DNA of 64,000 bases from Salinispora tropica CNB-440 (GTDB lineage Bacteria; Actinomycetota; Actinomycetes; Mycobacteriales; Micromonosporaceae), in the NCBI RefSeq assembly GCF_000016425.1, contig NC_009380.1, positions 4,406,144 through 4,470,143 of the forward strand. The letters are read 5' to 3'. The position numbers were made by a program, and so were the translations under genes. The notes under the pieces are model-generated. The model saw only the letters and a program-made list of their open reading frames with translations, had not been told where the DNA came from and ran no database searches. Below, piece after piece: positions 58,105 through 64,000 of this stretch (the first letter of the stretch is position 1; every line of letters starts with the position of its first letter).

Positions 58105-58604
58105 CGATGCGACTACCACGCTGTCGCTCGCCGCAGCCCCGTCGGGCCTCACCCGCACATCTATCATGATCGACTAGTCCACATCGGGCGCTCCGCGTGA
58201 GTGCGGAAGTGGCGTCGCTGACCTCACGGCACCGGGACCCCCGGCCCTCCCGGTCCCGACGCGACCAAAACCCGGAAGCAAGCCCTACTTTTCCCGTTGG
58301 TCAATTTGAAAAGAGTGACCGCATCGACCCGGCCACGCTTCCCGAAGCTACCGCAGCCGCCACGAAGGCGGGCCGCGAAACCACGGTCTCACTCTTTGTG
58401 GGAAAGAAATGCGATGGCAGTCGTAGGATCGCTATTACCAACGCCGTGCGACTCTCCGGTCGCTCAGTCAGCCAGCTGAACCACACCGCAACCGATTCGG
58501 GGCACTTCGCGTTTCCCGCGACCAAAGCCCAGCGGCAAAACCACGGCCAACGAGTTGCGGCGTGGGCACGATCGGCTTCCCGACCTGCCCACGCCGCAGA
58601 ACTC

Positions 58605-59048
58605 TTACAGCTCGGTGATCGAACCACCGGCAGCGGTGATCTTCTCCTTGGCCGACGCGCTGAACGCGTGCGCCGAGACCTGGAGGGTCACGCCACCGAG
58701 GTCGCCGGTTCCGAGAACCTTGACCGGCTGGCCCTTGCGGACCGCACCGGCATCGACCAACTCGGCCGGGCCAACCTGGCCGCCGTTCGGGAACAGCTCG
58801 GCGAGCCGCTCCAGGTTGACGACCTGGAAGGTCACCTTGAACTTGTTCTTGAAGCCCTTCATCTTCGGCAGCCGCATGTGGATAGGCATCTGCCCACCCT
58901 CGAAGGCCGCCGAGATGTTCTTCCGGGCCTTGGACCCCTTGGTACCGCGACCGGCGGTCTTGCCCTTGGAGCCCTCACCACGACCCACACGGGTCTTGGT
59001 GGTCTTGGCACCCGGCGCCGGACGCAGGTGGTGGACCTTGATCGTCAT
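58605..59048 (-). CDS. rplO: 50S ribosomal protein L15
   Basis: A 147-residue L15 ('VHHLRPAPGAKTTKTRVGRGEGSKGKTAGRGTKG' Gly/Lys-rich N-terminus, 'KGQPVKVLGTGDL' later). The ATG at 59048 overlaps the rpmD stop (TAATG), fixing the start although the frame extends further upstream. Last gene before the non-coding gap. Confidence 0.98.
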   Translation of the reverse strand: MTIKVHHLRPAPGAKTTKTRVGRGEGSKGKTAGRGTKGSKARKNISAAFEGGQMPIHMRLPKMKGFKNKFKVTFQVVNLERLAELFPNGGQVGPAELVDAGAVRKGQPVKVLGTGDLGGVTLQVSAHAFSASAKEKITAAGGSITEL

Positions 59049-59230
59049 TACTCGACCTCCTCGACCTTCACGAGGTGGTTGACCGTGAAGATCATGCCGC
59101 GAATCTCCGGACGGTCCTCCTTGACCACCACGTCGTTGATCCGCTTGAGCCCAAGCGAACGCAGCGAGTCCCGCTGATTCTGCTTGGTCCCAATCTCGGA
59201 CCGGACCTGGGTGACCTTCAGGCGAGCCAT
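59048..59230 (-). CDS. rpmD: 50S ribosomal protein L30
   Basis: A 60-residue L30 ('LKVTQVRSEIGTKQNQRDSLRSLGLKRINDVV'). Standard length. Coupled on both sides: its ATG overlaps the rpsE stop (TGATG) and its stop overlaps the rplO start. Confidence 0.97.
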   Translation of the reverse strand: MARLKVTQVRSEIGTKQNQRDSLRSLGLKRINDVVVKEDRPEIRGMIFTVNHLVKVEEVE

Positions 59231-59844
59231 CAGGACGCCACCTCCGCCCGCGACGCCAGCATGGCCGCCGGCGCAACGTCCTCAACCGGCAGGCCCCGCC
59301 GGGCGGCGACGGCCTCGGGGGACTCAAGCCCCTTCAGCGCCGCCAGCGTGGCGTGCACGATGTTGATCGGGTTGGACGACCCGAGGCTCTTCGAGAGCAC
59401 ATCGTGAATGCCGGCGCACTCCAACACGGCGCGGACCGGACCGCCGGCGATAACGCCGGTACCGGCCGAAGCCGGCTTCAGCAGCACGACACCAGCGGCG
59501 TCCTCGCCCTGCACCGGGTGCGGGATGGACTGACCAATCCGCGGCACCTTGAAGAAGTGCTTCTTGGCCTCCTCGACACCCTTGGCGATCGCCGCGGGCA
59601 CCTCCTTGGCCTTTCCGTAGCCCACACCGACGGTGCCGTCGCCGTCGCCCACGATCACCAGGGCGGTGAAGCTGAAGCGACGACCACCCTTCACGACCTT
59701 TGCGACGCGGTTGATCGCGACGACCCGCTCGAGGTGCGGGGTCTTCTCGACGGGCGCGTTTCCGCGGCCGCCCTCACGGCGGTTGTCGCGGCGACCACCC
59801 TCGTTGCCACCGGACCCGCCGCCACGGCGCTGTTGACCTGGCAT
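59230..59844 (-). CDS. rpsE: 30S ribosomal protein S5
   Basis: A 204-residue S5 ('ERVVAINRVAKVVKGGRRFSFTALVIVGDG', 'KPASAGTGVIAGGPVRAVLECAGIHDVLSKSLGSSNPIN'). The first 33 residues are an Arg/Gly-rich extension common in actinobacteria. The ATG at 59844 follows a good GAAGGAAGG site; the longer frame upstream is a shadow of rplR. Confidence 0.97.
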   Translation of the reverse strand: MPGQQRRGGGSGGNEGGRRDNRREGGRGNAPVEKTPHLERVVAINRVAKVVKGGRRFSFTALVIVGDGDGTVGVGYGKAKEVPAAIAKGVEEAKKHFFKVPRIGQSIPHPVQGEDAAGVVLLKPASAGTGVIAGGPVRAVLECAGIHDVLSKSLGSSNPINIVHATLAALKGLESPEAVAARRGLPVEDVAPAAMLASRAEVAS

Positions 59845-59878
59845 CAGCAGCCTTCCTTCTCTCTCGTGACGGGGTTTG

Positions 59879-60268
59879 TCAGAACTCGAGCCCGGCTTCG
59901 CGGGCGGCGTCGGCCAGCGCGGCAACCCGCCCCGCATACCGGTTGCCACCGCGGTCGAAGACGACCTTGGCGATACCAGCGGCCTTCGCCCGCTCGGCGA
60001 GCAGGACGCCGACCTTGCCGGCCAAGACACTCTTGTCGCCCTCGGTGCCCCGCAGCGAGGCATCCAGGGTCGAGGCCGAAACCAGGGTGTGCCCCTTGGT
60101 GTCGTCCACGATCTGGGCGACCATGTGCCGCAGCGAACGGGTGACCACCAGGCGGGGACGCGCGGGCGTACCACTGACCTGCCGGCGGACCCGGAAGTGC
60201 CGGCGCGCCCGCCCGACGGCGCGCTTGGCGGCGACGCCGCGGCGACGCTTGAGCAGCGTGGCGCTCAC
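59879..60268 (-). CDS. rplR: 50S ribosomal protein L18
   Basis: A 129-residue L18, a 5S rRNA binder ('HFRVRRQVSGTPARPRLVVTRSLRHMVAQIVDDTKGHTLVSAST', 'FDRGGNRYAGRVAALADAAREAGLEF'). It overlaps rplF by four bases. Confidence 0.97.
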   Translation of the reverse strand: MSATLLKRRRGVAAKRAVGRARRHFRVRRQVSGTPARPRLVVTRSLRHMVAQIVDDTKGHTLVSASTLDASLRGTEGDKSVLAGKVGVLLAERAKAAGIAKVVFDRGGNRYAGRVAALADAAREAGLEF

Positions 60269-60807
60269 TTCTTACCTGCCTTTCCGGCCTTACGGCGGAT
60301 CACTTCACCCTGGTACTTCACGCCCTTGCCCTTGTAGGGCTCCGGCGGACGGATCTTGCGGATGTTCGCGGCGACCTCACCGACCAGCTGCTTGTTGATG
60401 CCGGCCACGTGGAACAGCGTCGGCTTCTCCACCGAGAAGGTGATGCCCTCCGGCGCCACCACGGTGACCGGGTGCGAGAACCCGAGGGCGAACTCGAGGT
60501 CCTTGCCCTTCGCGGTAACCCGGTAACCGGTGCCCGCGATCTCCAGACTCTTCCGGTAGCCCTCGGTAACGCCGACGATCATGTTGGCGACCAGAGTACG
60601 GCTCAGTCCGTGCAGCTCCTTGGCCTTGCGCTCGTCATTCGGGCGAGCCACGTTCAGCTGCCCGTCCTCCGCACGGTCGATGGTGATCGGCTCGGCGATG
60701 GTGTGTGAGAGTTCGCCCTTGGGGCCCTTGACCGTGACGGTCTGGCCGGCAATCGTGACGTCAACGCCGGTTGGCACCGGGATCGACTTACGTCCAATAC
60801 GCGACAT
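60265..60807 (-). CDS. rplF: 50S ribosomal protein L6
   Basis: A 180-residue L6 ('SRIGRKSIPVPTGVDV', 'VKGPKGELSHTI', 'VEKPTLFHVAGINKQLVGEVAANIRKIRPPEPYKGKGVKYQGE'), which helps form the factor-binding site. The ATG at 60807 is the family start; the upstream extension is a shadow. Confidence 0.98.
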   Translation of the reverse strand: MSRIGRKSIPVPTGVDVTIAGQTVTVKGPKGELSHTIAEPITIDRAEDGQLNVARPNDERKAKELHGLSRTLVANMIVGVTEGYRKSLEIAGTGYRVTAKGKDLEFALGFSHPVTVVAPEGITFSVEKPTLFHVAGINKQLVGEVAANIRKIRPPEPYKGKGVKYQGEVIRRKAGKAGKK

Positions 60808-60823
60808 TTCTACCTGTCTCCCG

Positions 60824-61231
60824 TTACCAGACGAAGGCGAGGACTTCCCCGCCAACGCTCCGCTTGCGGGCCTGCCGATCGGTGAGCAGCCCCTGGGACG
60901 TCGAAATGATCGCCACACCAAGCCCACCGAGCACCCGCGGGAGCTCACCCGACTTGGCGTACACCCGGAGGCCGGGCTTGGACACGCGCTTGATGCCGGC
61001 CAGGCTCCGCTCGCGGCTCTGGCCGTACTTCAGCTCGACGACCAGTCGCTTGCCGACGGCGCTCTCCTCGGGCTCCTCGACCAACCAGGTGCTGATGTAC
61101 CCCTCGGACTTGAGGACCTCGGCGATATTCGCCTTGATCTTCGAGTAGGGCATCGTCACCCGGTCGTGGTACGCCTGGTTGGCGTTACGCAGACGCGTGA
61201 GCATGTCTGCGATCGGGTCGGTCATCGTCAT
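60824..61231 (-). CDS. rpsH: 30S ribosomal protein S8
   Basis: A 135-residue S8 ('[22 protein letters not shown]', '[55 protein letters not shown]'). The ATG at 61231 (MTMTDPI) is preferred; the ATG two codons later and one four codons earlier are alternatives. S8 controls the spc operon in E. coli; no such site was identified here. Confidence 0.97.
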
Positions 61232-61324
61232 TAAACTCGTCAACCTTTCTCGCCGGGGTTCCCGGTTGGTCCCGGGCCTACGGCGAAGAGACAGTGCAGC
61301 TGACGCGCGGAGCGCGCCGGGCTA

Positions 61325-61510
61325 TTACCAGGAAGCCTTGGACACGCCGGGCAGCTCACCGCGGTGGGCCATCTCCCGGATGCAGACCCGGCAGAGACCG
61401 AACTTGCGGTAGACCGCCTTCGGACGCCCGCACCGCTGGCAGCGGGTGTACGCGCGAACCGAGAACTTCGGCTTCGCGGCCGCCTTGAGGATCAGCGCCT
61501 TCTTCGCCAT
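61325..61510 (-). CDS. rpsN: 30S ribosomal protein S14 type Z
   Basis: A 61-residue zinc-type S14 with two Cys pairs ('CQRCGRPKAVYRKFGLCRVC'). The short C+ version in the spc operon is the standard housekeeping copy; many actinobacteria have a second, zinc-free copy elsewhere used under zinc starvation. One base separates it from rplE. Confidence 0.97.
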   Translation of the reverse strand: MAKKALILKAAAKPKFSVRAYTRCQRCGRPKAVYRKFGLCRVCIREMAHRGELPGVSKASW

Positions 61511-61511
61511 C

Positions 61512-62081
61512 TCAGTTCTCCTTGAACGGGAAGCCCAGGAACTTGAGCAGCGCCCGGCCCTCATCGTCGGTCGTGGCGGTGGTGACCACCGTGATGTCCA
61601 TGCCCCGCTGGCGATCGATCTTGTCCTGGTCGATCTCGTGGAACACCGACTGCTCGGTCAGACCGAACGTGTAGTTGCCGTTCCCGTCGAGCTTGCGCCC
61701 GTCGAGACCGCGGAAGTCACGGATTCGCGGCAGCGCAATGGAGAGCAGCCGGTCCAGGAACTCCCACATCCGGTCGCCGCGCAGAGTGACCTTCGCGCCG
61801 ATCGGCATCCCCTCCCGCAGCTTGAACTGCGCGATGGACTTCGTGGCCCGCCGAACCTGCGGCTTCTGGCCGGTGATAGTGGCCAGATCGCGGACCGCAC
61901 CGTCGATCAACTTGGCGTCCCGAGCGGCCTCGCCGACGCCCATGTTGACAACGATCTTGACCAGGCCCGGCACCTGCATCGGGTTGCCGTACTGGTACTG
62001 CTCCCGCAGCTGGCCCACGATCTCGTTACGGTACCGCTCCTTGAGGCGCGGCATGGTCTTGGTTTCGGTAGCCGTGGTCAT
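61512..62081 (-). CDS. rplE: 50S ribosomal protein L5
   Basis: A 189-residue L5, a 5S rRNA binder ('PRLKERYRNEIVGQLREQYQYGNPMQVPGLVKIVVNMGVGEAARD', 'TLRGDRMWEFLDRLLSIALPRIRDFRGL'). The ATG overlaps the rplX stop by four bases. Confidence 0.98.
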   Translation of the reverse strand: MTTATETKTMPRLKERYRNEIVGQLREQYQYGNPMQVPGLVKIVVNMGVGEAARDAKLIDGAVRDLATITGQKPQVRRATKSIAQFKLREGMPIGAKVTLRGDRMWEFLDRLLSIALPRIRDFRGLDGRKLDGNGNYTFGLTEQSVFHEIDQDKIDRQRGMDITVVTTATTDDEGRALLKFLGFPFKEN

Positions 62082-62404
62082 GATGACAGGTCCTTACCGG
62101 TGCTACGCGCGATGCGGACCTTCTGGCCGTTGTCGTCGATCCGGTAGCCGACCCGGGTCGGCTTGCCGTCGGAGTCCAAGACCATCACGTTCGAGACGTG
62201 GATCGGAGCCTCCTGGGTGACGATGCCACCGGTCTTCGCGCCACGCTGGGTGGTGCTGATGCGAGTGTGCTTCTTGACCCGGTTCACGCCCTCGACCAGG
62301 ACCTTGTCCTGCCGCGGGTAGGCCGCGATGACCTTACCCTTGGCGCCCTTGTCCTTGCCGGCGATGACGAGGACCGTGTCGCCCTTCCTGACCTTCACGG
62401 TCAC
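62078..62404 (-). CDS. rplX: 50S ribosomal protein L24
   Basis: A 108-residue L24 with the KOW motif ('KVRKGDTVLVIAGKDKGAKGKVI'). The GTG at 62404 overlaps the rplN stop codon (GTGA), which decides the start; a GTG two codons later is also possible. Confidence 0.97.
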   Translation of the reverse strand: MTVKVRKGDTVLVIAGKDKGAKGKVIAAYPRQDKVLVEGVNRVKKHTRISTTQRGAKTGGIVTQEAPIHVSNVMVLDSDGKPTRVGYRIDDNGQKVRIARSTGKDLSS

Positions 62405-62769
62405 AACACCTCCGGCGCGAGAGAAATAATCTTCATGAACCGCTTGTCCCGCAGCTCCCGGCCAACCGGGCCGAAGATACGGGTGCCACGCGGGTCCCCG
62501 CCGTCCTTGATGATGACGGCGGCGTTCTCGTCGAAGCGGATGTACGAGCCGTCCGGCCGCCGCTTCTCCTTGGCGGTACGGACGACGACCGCCTTCACGA
62601 CATCGCCCTTCTTGACACCGGCACCCGGGATCGCGTCCTTGACGGTGGCCACGATGACGTCGCCGATGCTCGCGTAGCGCCGACCGGAGCCACCGAGCAC
62701 CCGGATGCACAGGATCTCCCGGGCACCCGTGTTGTCGGCGACGCGCAGTCGCGACTCCTGCTGAATCAC
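62401..62769 (-). CDS. rplN: 50S ribosomal protein L14
   Basis: A 122-residue L14 ('MIQQESRLRVADNTGAREILCIRVLGGSGRRYASIGDVIVATVKDA'). Exact family length. A hairpin lies in the 98-base gap to rpsQ. Confidence 0.98.
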   Translation of the reverse strand: MIQQESRLRVADNTGAREILCIRVLGGSGRRYASIGDVIVATVKDAIPGAGVKKGDVVKAVVVRTAKEKRRPDGSYIRFDENAAVIIKDGGDPRGTRIFGPVGRELRDKRFMKIISLAPEVL

Positions 62770-62793
62770 GTCTATCTCCTATGTCTGCCGGTT

Positions 62794-62819
62794 CTCCGGC
62801 CGCAGCACGGCGGCCGGAG
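62794..62819 (-). terminator. hairpin between rpsQ and rplN
   Basis: A perfect 10-bp GC stem (62794-62803 and 62810-62819) with a six-base loop in the 98-base gap. Probably an internal attenuator or RNA-stability element. Confidence 0.6.
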
Positions 62820-62867
62820 CCTGGCGGAACCTGCGCCCGACCGGAACCGGCCGAGCTCGAGCCTTCG

Positions 62868-63143
62868 CTACTTGGCCTTCTCGAGGATCTCCACGAGCCG
62901 CCACCGCTTGGTGGCAGACAACGGCCGGGTCTCCATGATCAGGACCCGGTCGCCGATGCCGGCCGAGTTCTGCTCGTCGTGGACCTTCAGCTTGCTGGTA
63001 CGGCGCATGATCTTGCCGTACAGCCCGTGCTTGACGCGGTCCTCGACCTCGACGACAACGGTCTTGTCCATCTTGTCGCTGACCACGAGGCCCTCACGAA
63101 CCTTCCGGCGGGCCCGCGTGGTCGCGGTGGTGTTCTCGCTCAT
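62868..63143 (-). CDS. rpsQ: 30S ribosomal protein S17
   Basis: A 91-residue S17 ('RKVREGLVVSDKMDKTVVVEVEDRVKHGLYGKIMRRTSKLKVHDEQN'), an OB-fold 16S rRNA binder. It overlaps rpmC by four bases. Confidence 0.98.
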   Translation of the reverse strand: MSENTTATTRARRKVREGLVVSDKMDKTVVVEVEDRVKHGLYGKIMRRTSKLKVHDEQNSAGIGDRVLIMETRPLSATKRWRLVEILEKAK

Positions 63144-63376
63144 CCTGCAGTCACCTCAGTCGGCGCGGCCGAGAGCCCCAGCTCGCGTTCACGCATGATC
63201 GTGTAGATCCGGGCGATCTCCCGACGAATGACCTGCAGCCGCCGGTTGTTGTCCAGCTGCCCGGTTGCGGCCTGCACGCGGAGGTTGAACAGCTCCGCCT
63301 TAGCCTCGCGCAGCTTCGTGACCAGCTCCTCCTCGGAGAGTTCACGCAGCTCGGCGGCCTTAACGCCCGCTGCCAT
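63140..63376 (-). CDS. rpmC: 50S ribosomal protein L29
   Basis: A 78-residue two-helix L29 ('ELRELSEEELVTKLREAKAELFNLRVQAATGQLDNNRRLQVIRREIARIYTIMRER'). Its ATG shares a base with the rplP stop. Located at the tunnel exit. Confidence 0.97.
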   Translation of the reverse strand: MAAGVKAAELRELSEEELVTKLREAKAELFNLRVQAATGQLDNNRRLQVIRREIARIYTIMRERELGLSAAPTEVTAG

Positions 63377-63801
63377 CAGGATTCACCCACTTCGCGTGTA
63401 ACAATCCGGCACTTCATCGGGAGCTTGTGGATCGCGCGACGCATCGCCTCACGCGCGATCTGCTCGTTGGGGAAGGACATCTCGAAGAGCACCCGCCCCG
63501 GCTTCACGTTCGCGACCCACCACTCGGGAGAGCCCTTACCGGAACCCATCCGGGTCTCCGCCGGCTTCTTGGTGAGCGCCTGGTCCGGGAAGATCGTGAT
63601 CCAGACCTTGCCACCACGCTTGATGTGCCGGGTCATCGCGATACGCGCCGACTCGATCTGGCGGTTGGTCACGTAGGCCGGCTCGAGAGCCTGGATCCCG
63701 AACTCGCCGAACACCACCCGGTTACCGCCCTTGGACGCGCCACTGCGGTCCGGGTGGTGCGGCTTGCGGAAGCCCTTCGGGGGCTTGCGCGGCATCAGCA
63801 T
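63376..63801 (-). CDS. rplP: 50S ribosomal protein L16
   Basis: A 141-residue L16 ('[50 protein letters not shown]', '[21 protein letters not shown]'). GGAGGG lies eight bases before the ATG at 63801; the ATG two codons later is less well spaced. Confidence 0.98.
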
Positions 63802-63804
63802 CTG

Positions 63805-64000
63805 TCAGCCCTCCTGCTGCGTTTCTGCCGGCTGGGTGGCAGCCGACGCGACCGCGCCAGCGTCCACCGACTCGCCGCTCGGCGTCTCGGCCGCCTGCGC
63901 GATGGTGGTCGCGGCGGCTCGGCCGGCCTCGGTGCCACCAGCGGTGGTGCCGGACGAACCAGACCTACCCCGACGCGGACGCTCCGAGCGGTCGCCGCGC
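63805..64000 (-). CDS. rpsC: 30S ribosomal protein S3 (3' part)
   Basis: Only the last 64 or so codons are inside the window; the frame runs out of it. The visible part is the disordered actinobacterial tail: Arg-rich ('RGDRSERPRRGRSG'), then Ala/Thr/Glu-rich, ending 'TQPAETQQEG'. Identity rests on its position directly before rplP and on this tail; the KH domain is outside the window. Confidence 0.88.
   Translation of the reverse strand, partial: RGDRSERPRRGRSGSSGTTAGGTEAGRAAATTIAQAAETPSGESVDAGAVASAATQPAETQQEG

Larger units (their letters stand above)
57711..58604. other. 0.9-kb non-coding gap between rplO and secY
   Basis: No gene with a credible start or family character on either strand. 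It contains an AT-rich patch (about 57963-58050) that stands out in this GC-rich region, a consensus-like plus-strand promoter, a minus-strand TATAGT -10 box (58033-58038), five CGGCTT repeats and a partial inverted repeat (58311-58320 against 58385-58397). A TAAGGT box at 57795-57800 could serve secY. It may hold promoters for secY and a non-coding or antisense transcript. Confidence 0.65.

Noticed and set aside
57976..58167. Minus-strand 63-residue frame with a KPKPKP run.
   Set aside because: The run is only the translation of the CGGCTT repeat; no ribosome binding site or plausible promoter precedes it.
58197..59177. Long plus-strand open frame running from the rplO-secY gap into the reverse of rplO.
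   Set aside because: It covers most of a certain ribosomal gene in antisense, has no ribosome binding site and no protein-like conservation; it is a GC-driven shadow.
1..64000. CRISPR arrays, tRNA genes, insertion sequences, prophage or integrase genes.
   Set aside because: None was found by reading: no regularly spaced repeats, no cloverleaf with CCA-type ends, no transposase or integrase motifs.

Overview
The window is very GC-rich, dense in genes and entirely chromosomal in character. Several features point to a high-GC actinomycete, most likely Micromonosporaceae (Micromonospora/Salinispora-like): a conservon (sensor kinase, roadblock protein, DUF742 protein, GTPase), a HemD-winged-helix fusion next to nitrite reductase, long Ala/Glu-rich tails on S3 and L17, GTG/TTG starts and many leaderless-type promoters. 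The genus is an inference from protein character. No tRNA, rRNA, CRISPR array, insertion sequence or prophage was seen.

Layout. 1-4.2 kb: the end of a sugar-type ABC importer (binding protein, one-domain ATPase, permease) followed by a ROK regulator. 4.3-17.1 kb (mostly minus strand): tRNA t6A genes tsaB, tsaD and tsaE with rimI, ung, an alpha/beta hydrolase, alr, nnrE-nnrD, acpS, glmS and glmM, with one plus-strand aminotransferase gene. This block serves tRNA modification and cell-wall precursor supply. 17.2-18.2 kb: rplM-rpsI. 18.4-28.1 kb: nitrate assimilation, with narK (minus) on one side and nasA, a FAD/[2Fe-2S] electron-transfer protein, nirB, nirD and a hemD-type regulator in a tightly overlapping plus-strand operon. 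A GlnR-like box lies in front of nasA, and a MazEF-like toxin-antitoxin pair sits between the two halves. 28.2-34.4 kb: a conservon whose kinase has a nitrate/nitrite-sensing-type extracellular domain, divergent from an orphan solute-binding lipoprotein. 34.5-38.7 kb: an NMT1/SsuA-type importer split over two divergent units together with a luciferase-like oxidoreductase and a cupin. 38.8-40.1 kb: an unknown membrane protein.

40.2-46.0 kb: a complete seven-gene thiamine operon thiE-thiO-thiS-thiG-thiE2-thiD-thiC under one promoter and one TPP riboswitch, ended by a strong hairpin. 46.2-49.5 kb: an aldo/keto reductase, an ABC-F ATPase and an RsmC-like methyltransferase. 49.5-64 kb: the minus-strand S10/spc/alpha ribosomal superoperon, read from rpsC (cut by the window end) through rplP-rpmC-rpsQ-rplN-rplX-rplE-rpsN-rpsH-rplF-rplR-rpsE-rpmD-rplO, then secY-adk-map, infA-rpmJ-rpsM-rpsK-rpsD-rpoA-rplQ and truA. 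An unusual 0.9 kb non-coding gap interrupts it between rplO and secY.

Regulatory signals readable from sequence include eight TANNNT boxes placed 6-8 bases before a start codon (leaderless pattern), a GlnR-type site, a probable toxin-antitoxin operator, a TPP riboswitch whose 3' end carries the ribosome binding site, and many perfect hairpins between genes. Nothing here is a clear new system. The best leads are the nitrate block with its sensor, the split importer/oxidoreductase/cupin cluster beside the thiamine operon, the second ThiE-like protein, and the rplO-secY gap.
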